A stretch of 64,000 bases of DNA from Microbacterium halimionae (GTDB taxonomy: Bacteria; Actinomycetota; Actinomycetes; Actinomycetales; Microbacteriaceae), in NCBI RefSeq assembly GCF_011761265.1, contig NZ_JAAOZB010000002.1, positions 310,001 to 374,000 of the forward strand, read 5' to 3'. A program made the position numbers and the translations under genes. Position 1 is the first letter of the stretch; each line of letters begins with the position of its first letter. The notes below the pieces were generated by a model. That model saw only the letters and a program-made list of their open reading frames with translations, was not told where the DNA came from and did no database searches. This document shows positions 34,901 through 43,161 of the stretch, piece after piece.

Positions 34901-35500
34901 AAGTCGATCAAGGTCAAAGTGACCGGGTCGCAATCGGGCTATCCAACGGTCGCGAAGGTGTCGTCATCGACGAAACTCGTCTACCGTGCCGCCACCCCAA
35001 AAATCTCTGGGACCGCCGTTGTCGGGTCGACCATGACGGTCGTGCCAGGTAAATGGACGACCGGGACGCACTACAGCTACCAGTGGTACGCGAACGGCAG
35101 CCCGCTTAAGAACGCGACGTCGTCGACTCTCAAACTGACGAGAGCGCACGCTGACAAGCAAATCACCGTGCGCGTCATAGGTGGGCTTCGCGGGTACCCA
35201 ACGCTGCCCCGTGTGTCTTCGGCGACGTTGAAGGTAATGACTGCGGGCTCCGTATCCGTTGCCGGAAAGGCCGCGGTCGGATCGACCCTGACTGCGGATC
35301 GCGGCACGTGGGCCAAGGGCACAGTCTTTACCTACCAGTGGTACGCGAACGGTGTTGCCGTCTCGGGTGCGAAGTCGCGCGAATTCACGGTGACCAAGTC
35401 GCACGTCGGCAAACAGTTGGCGGTGCGCGTGACGGGAAAGTTGCCCGGGTATTCGACCATCGCGAAATACAGCGCGAAGACCAAGTCCGTCACGAAGTAG
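32000..35500 (+). CDS. Large secreted modular protein: six CarboxypepD_reg-like and six Ig-like repeats
   Basis: A 1166-residue protein with a signal peptide (FLLRAALTAVVAVALAVSTV, cleavage near PAAA). The start is GTG 32000, or a TTG at 32012 behind GGAGAA. Residues ~45-650 hold six units, each opening with (S/R/T)GTV(T)xxxGxPL and carrying G(A/E)Y-I and GTY-L blocks: the carboxypeptidase-regulatory/Cna-B-like fold. Residues ~655-1166 hold six ~80-residue units with TPTVTGTPxLGSTLTAxxGTW, YQWYANG and ITVRVTGSxxGY. The latter are common in actinobacterial exoproteins and bind or space surface domains. There is no LPXTG or membrane anchor, so it is probably released or held by carbohydrate binding. 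Confidence 0.85.
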   Translation: MENRLFGTDAPGISVRFLLRAALTAVVAVALAVSTVQPAAAEVLAAPATSVSGTVTGAEGQPLSGGLVYLMKETAPSWSYTAYAETDANGAYRIEGAAAGTYTLRFFPVNGHVGEWWNNEAADWAAKSFELTAGAQLVGMDAQLSTGASISGTVTDTAGVVVPHATVHLYGMSSTWRWLKTVVADDAGAYSFGVIDPGTYAVKATPLPETRLVDQWWIDPTQSSTKTRFQVSRDQTVTGIDVQLPYGAQIRGTVTDQSGEPLRDAIVALSAPANIEYPKTAPTFSTRTDSEGGYSFDLLKAGEYALDVHAAEGANFLSTSSRGLIVGAGEMIAGKDFALQAGGVVSGTVTGRGGLPVAGARVRLSSKDSGGFIGEAFADENGVYRIEKVVAGSYSLYFSEPASGGMGGPGGNPDHFDQQWRDSPNSSASKYFDVAPGQHLSGMDAALIPKAAISGTVTDADGNLLSADVSLYSVKDGQLTPVIHPVRRIDGQYRINGLSAGTYTLKFAAANYLAQWWGNAREKSHAQTFEVGAGQILTGADAVLELGGSITGTVTQKDGTPVRSGFISVYKVGDDGPELFTNQLTDMDGRYLIGGLADGDYTIRFSSPFSGATFVKEWWKDSQDAEHSSIIRVVEGEASVGIDASLALDSVRVSVPVVSGTAAMGAKLTASVSRTPTSAALAYEWRADGVVIEGATDKFLTLQAEEVGKKITVRVTGSDPRYLTGAAVSEATPVVAAAKLRAETPWMSGSPTTGGTLTAHADYWTSGTTFTYEWFANGVVIAGATSASMVVKSTHAGKMISVRVTGSKPGYSSVRLASPLSSAVYLARTPTVTGTPILGSTLTANSGTWTAGSALKYQWYAAGSAIKGATSSKLKLTSAHAGKEITVRVTGSLTGYLTTARTSAPTAKTATVATPTISGAAATGVPLTAKPGKWTTHTSFTYRWYANGEAIAGATASTFTPTSAQAGKSIKVKVTGSQSGYPTVAKVSSSTKLVYRAATPKISGTAVVGSTMTVVPGKWTTGTHYSYQWYANGSPLKNATSSTLKLTRAHADKQITVRVIGGLRGYPTLPRVSSATLKVMTAGSVSVAGKAAVGSTLTADRGTWAKGTVFTYQWYANGVAVSGAKSREFTVTKSHVGKQLAVRVTGKLPGYSTIAKYSAKTKSVTK

Positions 35501-35545
35501 GTCGCGTGCATGGCCGGGCCGAGGCATCCGTATTCTTTGCTGTCG

Positions 35546-36265
35546 TCACTTCACCTGCAGCGCGCGGATCATGTCTTTGAGCTCAGCTACTTCGCCGCGC
35601 AGCTCGTCTACTTGAGTCGATGTGGCCGCCGTCGTCTTGTTTGCGTCGTCTGAAACCTTCTCGACAATCCACGAGGCGAGCGTCGCTGTCACCACACCGA
35701 TAAGCGCAATTCCGCCGACCATGAGGCCTACGGCAACGATGCGCCCGGTGACTGTGACCGGAAAATAGTCGCCGTAGCCGACAGTTGTGATCGTGACGAA
35801 TGCCCACCACACGGCGTCGCCGAGGCTCTGAATCGGGCCGCCGTTGCCTCGCTCGGCATCGAGCACCGCGAGCCCCGCAACGACGATGGTGAGCGCGGTC
35901 GCCCCCACCGTGTAGATCATCACCTTGCCACGCAGCACGTTGCCTGCTCCGCGCTGAACGATCGCGAGGATGGTGAGAAATCGCATGAGACGCAGCGGAC
36001 GCAGAAGGGGAAGAGCAACGATCGCGAGGTCGAGGAGGTGGTGGTAAAACCACTTCCACCTGTTTTCAGTAATGACGAGGCGAACGACATAGTCGATGGC
36101 GAAAATGCCCCACGTCACCCAGATCGTCACCTCTGTGGCGAGCCTCACGGTATCCGTCGCCGTAACGAGAATCTGCACCGCGTATGCGATGAGAAACAGC
36201 ACGGCCGCACCCATCAGTGGCCATTCGGCAGCTTTATCCCAACGCTCGAGCCGTTTACCGTACAT
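35546..36265 (-). CDS. Voltage-gated-like potassium channel
   Basis: A 239-residue ion-transport protein. Membrane helices S1-S4 occupy about residues 15-110, with a modest arginine run in LLRPLRLMRFL for S4. The pore loop TITTVGYGD is followed by S6 (IVAVGLMVGGIALIGVVTATL). The C-terminal 40 residues form a coiled coil (VDELRGEVAELKDMIRALQ) that should hold the tetramer together. It faces away from the HNH gene at 36446. The same pair recurs at 46496-48508, where this gene is internally deleted. Confidence 0.9.
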   Translation of the reverse strand: MYGKRLERWDKAAEWPLMGAAVLFLIAYAVQILVTATDTVRLATEVTIWVTWGIFAIDYVVRLVITENRWKWFYHHLLDLAIVALPLLRPLRLMRFLTILAIVQRGAGNVLRGKVMIYTVGATALTIVVAGLAVLDAERGNGGPIQSLGDAVWWAFVTITTVGYGDYFPVTVTGRIVAVGLMVGGIALIGVVTATLASWIVEKVSDDANKTTAATSTQVDELRGEVAELKDMIRALQVK

Positions 36266-36389
36266 GCGCTCTCTGCTCCGATCAGTCGCTTTCTTCGCTA
36301 CCTAGGTATACCGGCTTGTGTTGAGGTGTGAGATTTCGTGGTCATCTTCTTCTCCACAAATTTCTTTTGAGGAAGTTATCCACAGCGGG

Positions 36390-37740
36390 CCTTTTTGGGC
36401 TGCTTTCGGGTGGTCAATGTCGGAGGTATATTCGATACTTGAGTCATGTCAGAGAACGAAACCGAGCAACAAGAAGCAGAGGCCTACGAGCTGTGTGCGT
36501 CTGTCGCGACGTTGATTTCGTTCGACCAGCAAGCCGCACGCAGTCAGGCCGCGGGGGCCGCAGTTCTTGCAAACATGGGGCGAATCGCACGTGCGCAAAT
36601 GGAGCGCATGACATCGCGTGATTCACGTGATCGTGAGATTCCGATGCGGGCGGTCGCGGCAGAAGTCGGAGCGGCACGGCGAATGTCAGACCGCACTGCG
36701 CAAACCCGCATCGATGACGCGATGGAAGTCACCGAGCACTATCCCGAGACGTTCGCATCGTGGAGCGCGGGTCGGATATCCGAACGGCATGTGCAAGACA
36801 TCTTGCGAGCAGGGGCGAACCTCACGGATGCCGCAGCCAAAGCCCGATATGACCGGGATGTGGTGGCCGTCGCAGAAGCCGAGACCCCGGGCCGGTTGCG
36901 AGGGCTTGCTGCCGCTTTGGCGGAGAAAGCGCAGCCGCGAACGCTCGAGGAACGCTTCGAAGACGCGAATGCGACGCGTACAGTGCGACTGTTTGATCTT
37001 GCTGATGGGATGAGTTCGATCAACGCCATACTCCCGTCGGTGCAGGCTCATGGGATTTTCAACCGGTTGACGCAGCAAGCCCGGGCGTTGAAGGATTTTC
37101 GGGCTGGGCGATCGGACTACGGCACGCGCGAACATGAGCAACCCGTGGATGATCCGCGAACGACGGATCAGATTCGCGCCGACCTGTTCTCCGACATGTT
37201 GCTCACTTCGGTTCCGAGCCTTGACTCGCTCGCGGGGGATGACTGCGGTGGGCTTGGCGCGATCAAAGCGATTGTGCAGGTCACGGTGCCTGCGACGACT
37301 CTTGCAGGCACTTCCTCAACACCCGCGGACCTGTCTGGGCTCAGCCTGGTCGATCCCGAAAGCGCACGGCGGCTCGCCGGAACTGCACCGGGCTGGGATC
37401 GCGTGTTCACCCGACCGGTCACGGGAACCGTGGTCGCCGTTGATCGATACCGACCGAGTGATCAACTGAAGCGACAGCTTCGAGCCCGCGATCAGCACTG
37501 CCGGTTCGTGGGATGCCGCATGCCCACCCATCGTTGCGATATTGATCACACGGTGGATGCTGCCCTCGGCGGTCCGACGCATCAGCAGAACTTGGCGCAT
37601 CTGTGCCGAAGGCATCACAGCTTGAAGCACGCGAGTCGTTGGACCGTGAAACAAGTCGACGACGGTGTGCTCGAGTGGACATCACCAACCGGGCGAAGTT
37701 ACACCGACAAGCCACCCGGGGTCGCATTCGAACCAGACCT
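36390..37740 (+). repeat. Long direct repeat, copy 1 (HNH gene and leader)
   Basis: The segment from about 36390, including the leader (gatacttgagtcatgtcaga), to about 37740 recurs at about 47035-48395 in the same orientation. The last ~290 bp of the two are nearly identical even at silent sites, while the first part of the coding region differs clearly. Together with the adjacent channel genes the copies bracket the sugar operon. Confidence 0.85.
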
Positions 37741-37801
37741 GCCAGATCAACCAGACCTGCCAGATCAACCAGACCTGCCAGATCCGCCTCCGCCGTTCTA
37801 G
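36446..37801 (+). CDS. DUF222 HNH endonuclease family protein, copy 1
   Basis: The 451-residue protein has an N-terminal DUF222 domain (residues ~10-320, with YPETFASWSAGRISERHVQ). A C-terminal HNH nuclease motif follows, CRFVGCRMPTHRCDIDHT ... HQQNLAHLCRRHHSLKH, with a CxxxC/CxxHH zinc set. These proteins are abundant and multi-copy in actinobacteria; their biological role is unsettled, and a selfish or mobile nature has been suggested. The tail carries three tandem PDLPDQ-type hexapeptides, from a short DNA repeat at about 37735-37790. The start ATG overlaps nothing. It shares its leader and most of its sequence with the copy at 47093. Confidence 0.88.
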   Translation: MSENETEQQEAEAYELCASVATLISFDQQAARSQAAGAAVLANMGRIARAQMERMTSRDSRDREIPMRAVAAEVGAARRMSDRTAQTRIDDAMEVTEHYPETFASWSAGRISERHVQDILRAGANLTDAAAKARYDRDVVAVAEAETPGRLRGLAAALAEKAQPRTLEERFEDANATRTVRLFDLADGMSSINAILPSVQAHGIFNRLTQQARALKDFRAGRSDYGTREHEQPVDDPRTTDQIRADLFSDMLLTSVPSLDSLAGDDCGGLGAIKAIVQVTVPATTLAGTSSTPADLSGLSLVDPESARRLAGTAPGWDRVFTRPVTGTVVAVDRYRPSDQLKRQLRARDQHCRFVGCRMPTHRCDIDHTVDAALGGPTHQQNLAHLCRRHHSLKHASRWTVKQVDDGVLEWTSPTGRSYTDKPPGVAFEPDLPDQPDLPDQPDLPDPPPPF

Positions 37802-38003
37802 CCACTCGGCTGGGGCCCGGCCGCCTCAATCGTTAGAACGCAGAAGCATCACGGCCAGTTGCAAGAGCTACGCCGTGCCCCGAATCGCAGAGCCGCCGCG
37901 CACCGCTGAACGGATCGGCGTCATCCCAGCGACTCAACAAGATCGCACGCACGCCAGAACCACACATCGGACCCACGAGTTCGCCGGCGTCTCGACCGGA
38001 GCC

Positions 38004-38963
38004 TCACTGCTGATGCGCCGCTGTCCACGCCCAGCTCACCGCGGCGCTCTCGGTGGGGTCCATCGAAGCGCGATCGACCTCGATGATCGTCCAGCCGTCC
38101 CAGTCGTCTGGGAGAGCCGAGATGATGCCGTCGAGATCGAGCTGGCCAAGACCAGGCTCGAGGAAGATTCCAGCATCCGTCGCTGCGCGGTAGGGCGTTG
38201 GCGTGTTGCGGCTTTGACCGGCGATCGACATGTTGAGGTCCTTGAGGTGAAGGTCCACCAGCCGCGACGCGTGCCGTTCGATCATCATGGCCGGATCGAT
38301 CCCGGCCCACGCGAGATGTCCCACGTCAAACGAAGCACCAAGGAGAGAGTCAGGAATCGCCGCAAGCGTACGCTCGATCTCCTCCTCCGTCTCGATCCAG
38401 GTACCGATGTGGTTGTGGAGTCCGGCGTGAATGCCTTCGCTGCGAAGTACCTCGGCGGCCTCGCCAAGAATGTCGATGACCCGGTCGAGGCGCCCGGAGT
38501 CGAAAGCTGCCCCGACGCCCACGGCCTGCTGAGTGCGCACCGTGCTAGGCGCCCACGACACTTCGGGGGCCAAAAAGATTGTGGACAGGCCGAAGAAGTT
38601 TGACTCCTCCGCCTTTCGACGTACGCCATCGAACCAGTGCACCCATTCAGCGCTACCCGTGCGTAGTGTGATGCCGTGGTCTTCGGGGAGCCACACATTC
38701 GCATATCCCGGGGCAACGGTGAGGCCCGCGTCGTCGATCATGCGTCGATAATCTTGCAACGTCTGTGTGTTGAGTACTTCCATCATCGTTGCTGTGAAGC
38801 CAGCATCTCGAATGTGCTTGAGCACGCCCGGATAGTCCGACCGAAAAGCTGGATCGGCGAAGAGCCAGAGGTCCTCGCTCGATGGGTCGCTCGGGTCGGA
38901 CTTCAGATTGATCCACTGGATCGCATTGAGAGCGACCCGTTCCCTTTTCAGCGCACTACTCAT
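38004..38963 (-). CDS. Sugar phosphate isomerase/epimerase-like TIM barrel
   Basis: A 319-residue AP-endonuclease-2/xylose-isomerase-like TIM barrel starting at ATG 38961-38963. Typical metal-site segments are visible: GLHNHIGTW, GASFDVGHLAWAG, RLVDLHLKD and FLEPGLGQLDLDGI, giving the His/Glu/Asp set for a divalent ion. The start overlaps the stop of the oxidase gene (ATGA), so the two are translationally coupled. Family members include IolE, 3-keto-sugar hydratases or epimerases, and the large subunit of C-glycoside deglycosidases. With an oxidase partner, acting on a 3-keto-sugar is plausible. It is the last gene of the operon. Confidence 0.8.
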   Translation of the reverse strand: MSSALKRERVALNAIQWINLKSDPSDPSSEDLWLFADPAFRSDYPGVLKHIRDAGFTATMMEVLNTQTLQDYRRMIDDAGLTVAPGYANVWLPEDHGITLRTGSAEWVHWFDGVRRKAEESNFFGLSTIFLAPEVSWAPSTVRTQQAVGVGAAFDSGRLDRVIDILGEAAEVLRSEGIHAGLHNHIGTWIETEEEIERTLAAIPDSLLGASFDVGHLAWAGIDPAMMIERHASRLVDLHLKDLNMSIAGQSRNTPTPYRAATDAGIFLEPGLGQLDLDGIISALPDDWDGWTIIEVDRASMDPTESAAVSWAWTAAHQQ

Positions 38964-40528
38964 TTGATGCCACCCATCATGTCGTCGGCGAAGACTTCGC
39001 CGGAGATTGTCGTCGTGATCTGCCCGCAAATCGCACGCGCGGCGCATACCGCTGTCACTGTTCCTGTTAGCGTCGCGTTCGCAACGACTGCCGTCGGAAT
39101 AACGCCGTTGCCGGCGAGGTAGAGGTTCTCGAACCCCCACACACGGCCATCTGGATCGCACACCGACGTGCCATCGTCGACGGCACCGGCACGCACCGTT
39201 CCGGTGAGGTGCAACGACGAACCCGCAGGCAACACCGCCAGTTCAGTGTCGATGTCTTGAGTGCCAAACTCCGCCGCGAGGCGCTGCAGCAGAGCCGTCG
39301 CCTGCTCGATCAGCGCCCGATCAGTATCGGAATAGTCGAACTCGAAGTGGATGCGCGGCATCCCGGCGAGGTCGCTCTCAGTGCTCGAAAATGACAGCCG
39401 GTTCGTGGCGCGAGATTCGACGGGCGCGTACAGCGAGATGCCCACGGAATATGCCAGCGGGTTGCTGTTTTCGTCAACGTAGGTCGTGTTCATGACCTGG
39501 CCGTGGAACGGCTGCGCGGGTGCGTTTTGAGGAATCCAGATCGAGTCGGTGCAAAACTCACCTTGCCGCACGAGTGGCAAATCGGCGAGCGAGAGACCGA
39601 ACCTCTCGGTGTCCATAAGAACGCGACCCGTGATAAACGCGTGTTCGTTGAGATACCGGCCGAGGGCCGGGGGACGGATGCCGGAGGCAAACAGCAGTTG
39701 CGGCGTCCGAAGAGTGTCAGCACAGACCAGCACTGCGTCGGCGAACAGTCCTGATTCCGCCCCCGACGCGACATCACGCACCCGTACACCGCGCACCCGA
39801 GTGCCGTCTTCCGAAACTATCAACTCGAGCGCCAGGGTGCCCGTCATGAGCGTGAACGCGGCATCGGGTTCGCCCGCAATCGGAGGGAAAATGGTGCCGG
39901 GTCCTGTGCGCGGAAGCGGGCCCGCAGGCCGTTGCGCAACGGCCATTGGCATGGGCTGCGGCTCCCGGCCGTTCGGCGCTGTTCCGGCGAGCGATTTGCG
40001 CAGCACGTCGATGACGACACGGCCCGCGTTCGTCGGGCCCAGCGGCGAAGAATTGACCCCGAGCACCCGCCGCGCCGTATCGATATCTGCATTCCATTGC
40101 TCGGCATCCCCAAAATCGAAGACTTCTTCTCCGGCTGGCCACGGTGTGGCGGCAGTCCAGTGAACGCCCATTCCACCCGCATTCCACGACAGCGCGGATG
40201 CCGGCATCGCCTCTGCCTCTTCGCCGAAAGCCAGGCTGTGGAACATGCCGGGCGTGAGCTCGCGCACATCGTCGACAACGTCACGCACGACCTTGGCACC
40301 CGTGTACATACCCTGGATGCCTGTTGCTACCCGCTCGTTGTACGCGCGCCACAATGAGGGGTCAGCGACGTCGTGCAAGTGCAGACCCGGCGTATCGCCG
40401 ATGGGATCGCCACCGTCGACCATAAGAATCCCTGCAGACGGGCGGGCTTCGCGGATGAGGCGCGCAGCGGTGGCCCCCATGATGCCGCTTCCGACTATGA
40501 GCACGTCAACGGTCTCAGTCTCAATCAT
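38960..40528 (-). CDS. GMC oxidoreductase, pyranose oxidase/C-glycoside 3-oxidase-like
   Basis: A 522-residue FAD enzyme: dinucleotide fold VLIVGSGIMGATAARLI near residue 10, WNAGGMGVHWTAATPWP, and the C-terminal substrate domain. The likely catalytic His lies in SLHLTGTVRAG (about residue 438) and the Asn in VVANATLTGTV. This replaces the HHxGT...NPT pattern of fungal pyranose oxidase. Soluble actinobacterial relatives such as the described CarA enzymes oxidise the C3 hydroxyl of sugars in glycosides. Coupling to a TIM-barrel protein and an ABC sugar importer supports a glycoside-catabolic role. No signal peptide, so it acts in the cytoplasm after uptake. Confidence 0.8.
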   Translation of the reverse strand: MIETETVDVLIVGSGIMGATAARLIREARPSAGILMVDGGDPIGDTPGLHLHDVADPSLWRAYNERVATGIQGMYTGAKVVRDVVDDVRELTPGMFHSLAFGEEAEAMPASALSWNAGGMGVHWTAATPWPAGEEVFDFGDAEQWNADIDTARRVLGVNSSPLGPTNAGRVVIDVLRKSLAGTAPNGREPQPMPMAVAQRPAGPLPRTGPGTIFPPIAGEPDAAFTLMTGTLALELIVSEDGTRVRGVRVRDVASGAESGLFADAVLVCADTLRTPQLLFASGIRPPALGRYLNEHAFITGRVLMDTERFGLSLADLPLVRQGEFCTDSIWIPQNAPAQPFHGQVMNTTYVDENSNPLAYSVGISLYAPVESRATNRLSFSSTESDLAGMPRIHFEFDYSDTDRALIEQATALLQRLAAEFGTQDIDTELAVLPAGSSLHLTGTVRAGAVDDGTSVCDPDGRVWGFENLYLAGNGVIPTAVVANATLTGTVTAVCAARAICGQITTTISGEVFADDMMGGIK

Positions 40529-40578
40529 GCGCTTCTCCTGGTGATGTATATCGAAAAATAGATGGCAGTCGTGGTGCC

Positions 40579-41718
40579 CTAGACATCGAGAACGAGCGGG
40601 CCGAAGAGCTCCGAGTCCATGCGGTCGAGCACGAATTTCAGCGCGCCGATGAGCGGTCCGTCGGCACCGAGAGTGCTTGCGCGCAGCTCGATATCGGGCG
40701 TCTGCGCGCGCCTCATTGCTTCTCGAACGCGCGGTAGGAGTACGTCGGCACCGCGCTCAAGGCCCCCACCCAACACGATCAGCGACGGCGCAAGAGTCCA
40801 CGAGAGCGTCGTGAGAACACTGCCGATGTACCCGACGAACGCATCGACTTCGCTGAGTGCACCGGGGTCTCCCGCGCGCGCGAGCCGGTAGACCTCTTCG
40901 GCTGCCGCGCGCTCCTCCGCCACTGGGGAGGTGAGGAATGCAACGGGGCGCTTGTCGAAGAGCCCGGCATCGAGCGGCTGTGCCTCCACAATCTCACCCG
41001 CGGCGCCTTGAAAACCGCGATGGACCACGCCGCGGATCAGCACTCCGAGCCCCGATCTGCTTCCCAGAATCGACCAGACCACGTCTTCATGGTCGCCCGC
41101 GCTACCTCGCCAGCTTTCGGCGAGTGCGCCGAGATTCGCATCATTATCGGCAAACCATGCGACCGGCACGCGGATTCCGAGTTCTGTGGGGAGGTTGATG
41201 TTCACCCACGCGTCCGCATGCACGAGCCGGTGAACAACACCGTGCTCATCGATGGCGCCACCAGCTGCCATGGCTCCGGCGCGCAGTTGCTCGATCGTTC
41301 CGCCGGCATCGGCGAGGGCTTCATGCACAAGCTCCGCCACGACATCTAGCGTGCCGTGCGGGTCGAAGTAGTCAGGCAGGATGCGGTGAGCCCGACCGAG
41401 AATGTGCCCTCGCACGTCGGCGACGACAACCGTGGCATCGAGCGTTGAGATGCGTGCCGCGGCGAGGAGCGAGTGGTCGGCGCGCAGCTCGAAACGCCGC
41501 GGTGGGCGACCGGCACCGCCAGACAGAGGGAGACGTTCCAACTCCAACACCCACCCGGCATCAACGAGAGCCGAAAGGATAAGTTCCACCGTCCGTCGGG
41601 AGAGCCCCGTTTGTTCCGCGAGCGTTGACATCCCGACGGGCTCGGAAGCTGTCGCGAGGGCGCGGAGCGCAACCGAAGTGTTGAGGCGCCGAAGCGCGCG
41701 AGGATCAAGACCGGGCAC
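40579..41718 (-). CDS. ROK-family transcriptional regulator
   Basis: 379 residues from a GTG start. The N-terminal winged helix (TLAEQTGLSRRTVELILSAL, wing GGAGRPPRRFEL) is followed by a ROK sugar-kinase-like domain (VVVADVRGHILG, AWFADNDANLGALAE, VHRGFQGAAGEIVEAQ, LIVLGGGLERGADVL). The cysteine zinc motif of many ROK proteins is absent. It lies inside the sugar operon between the esterase and the oxidase genes. This suggests it represses its own operon and responds to the imported sugar or a product; that is an inference from position. Confidence 0.9.
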   Translation of the reverse strand: MPGLDPRALRRLNTSVALRALATASEPVGMSTLAEQTGLSRRTVELILSALVDAGWVLELERLPLSGGAGRPPRRFELRADHSLLAAARISTLDATVVVADVRGHILGRAHRILPDYFDPHGTLDVVAELVHEALADAGGTIEQLRAGAMAAGGAIDEHGVVHRLVHADAWVNINLPTELGIRVPVAWFADNDANLGALAESWRGSAGDHEDVVWSILGSRSGLGVLIRGVVHRGFQGAAGEIVEAQPLDAGLFDKRPVAFLTSPVAEERAAAEEVYRLARAGDPGALSEVDAFVGYIGSVLTTLSWTLAPSLIVLGGGLERGADVLLPRVREAMRRAQTPDIELRASTLGADGPLIGALKFVLDRMDSELFGPLVLDV

Positions 41719-41769
41719 TGGTGCACATTTCTCGTAGGCGGTTGATTGTTGGCGACTGTCTGTGAGCCG

Positions 41770-43161
41770 TCACGTGGGAGTCACCGGGTCGTACACGCCG
41801 AGGATGTCCGTCGTGAATGTGCTGCCGACGCGCCCGTAAACGCGGCTCGCCGCGCCCAAAGCACCGTTTGCCTGCGGCCATGCTGATTCGTTCCCGCGCA
41901 CGAATGCGAGGAGATCAGCATGCATGACGTCGGCAAGTTCGGTCGGTGCCGACTCGCCGAGCGCGTCAACGACGCCGGGAGCGTCGAGCGCATCGAAGAA
42001 GAATGGCAAGTCTGTGCAGTGAGTCGCACCGCCGAGGAGCGGGTTTGGCCATTCGAAGCTGTACGACCAGGTGCCGCCATCGGCATTGGTGCGTGCCGCG
42101 GCGCACCGGGGCACGGCCGACCGAAACAGGAAATCGCTGACGCGCCTTCCCGACGCTCGAGCTTCAGCGCGCTCGGCGTCGCTGAGCTGCCGACGGTCGG
42201 GGTCTTCGGCAGTTGGCCCGCCGTCGAATTCATCCAGCGCGCTGCCGACAAGGAGCGGGAGGTGCAGGTTGTGTTGAGCGAGACCGGTTGCAATGTCAGT
42301 GGGCAACAGATCGTCGCCGACGACTGGGCTCAGCGTCAGTGGGGGAGTGTTTTCGCGGATACGCAGGTCGACAATCGCCTGCTGCACGTCACCGTCACTG
42401 CGGGCGCTAAAACCCTCGAACGTGGGTGGAATGCCGAGGAAATTTGCAATGCGCGAGACGGAACCCATGACGGTATTTCGTTCGAGCGCGAACGTGCCGC
42501 CCGAGATGCTGACGACGCGATGCATAAGCCCGACCGTGGCAGGCGATGACATCAGTGCGAGAGCAATACCGCCGCCGGCAGACTGGCCCGCGAGCGTCAC
42601 CTGCCCGGGATCACCGCCGAATGCGGCGATATTTTTCTGAATCCATTGCAGTGCGAGAATCACATCGCGAAGTCCGAGGTTCGTCGGCACATCGTCGAGC
42701 GGAGCAAAGCCCTCGACGGCGAGCCGGTACGAAACTGAGACAAGAACGACACCTTCACGTGCGAACCCGGAACCGTCGTACCACGGGCTGGCGGCGGATC
42801 CACCGGCAAAGGCGCCGCCGTGCACCCATACGAGCACGGGAGCGCTGCCCGCTGCGCCTGTGGCCGGCGCGAAGATGTTGATGCTCAAAACGTCGTCGCC
42901 CGGGATCGTCGGCTCCGGCACAGTGGTTGTCGTGAAAAGCGGAACCCGCTGCGGCGTCGCGCCATAAGCGCTCGCATAGAACGGCTCCGTGAAGTCGGCG
43001 CGAGGCACCGGTAGCGCAAAGCGCCGTTCGCCGTATGGTGCCTCGGCGTACGGAATCCCGAGGAATGTGTTGACGCCGTGCACTGCCCGGCCCACGATAG
43101 GTCCAGCCGGTGCGTCGACGCTCACTGGGACTTCGAGGGGATCTGGGACGGCAGACTGCAT
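41770..43161 (-). CDS. Type B carboxylesterase
   Basis: 463 residues from the ATG at 43159-43161, which overlaps the TAA of the permease gene; a longer upstream frame runs through that gene and is rejected. The carboxylesterase type B fold is clear: VNTFLGIPYAEAPYGERRFA, oxyanion WVHGGAFAGGSAASPWYDG, nucleophile LAGQSAGGGIALALMSSP. The family's acidic and histidine residues should lie in LLVGSALDEFDGG and NPLLGGATHCTDLPFF. No signal peptide. In this operon it probably removes acyl groups from an imported glycoside before or after C3 oxidation. Confidence 0.88.
   Translation of the reverse strand: MQSAVPDPLEVPVSVDAPAGPIVGRAVHGVNTFLGIPYAEAPYGERRFALPVPRADFTEPFYASAYGATPQRVPLFTTTTVPEPTIPGDDVLSINIFAPATGAAGSAPVLVWVHGGAFAGGSAASPWYDGSGFAREGVVLVSVSYRLAVEGFAPLDDVPTNLGLRDVILALQWIQKNIAAFGGDPGQVTLAGQSAGGGIALALMSSPATVGLMHRVVSISGGTFALERNTVMGSVSRIANFLGIPPTFEGFSARSDGDVQQAIVDLRIRENTPPLTLSPVVGDDLLPTDIATGLAQHNLHLPLLVGSALDEFDGGPTAEDPDRRQLSDAERAEARASGRRVSDFLFRSAVPRCAAARTNADGGTWSYSFEWPNPLLGGATHCTDLPFFFDALDAPGVVDALGESAPTELADVMHADLLAFVRGNESAWPQANGALGAASRVYGRVGSTFTTDILGVYDPVTPT

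Noticed and set aside
37801-38003. Possible small gene between HNH copy 1 and the sugar operon
   Set aside because: A plus-strand frame runs through, but its composition and lack of start signals suggest readthrough of the HNH end; no hairpin is clear either.
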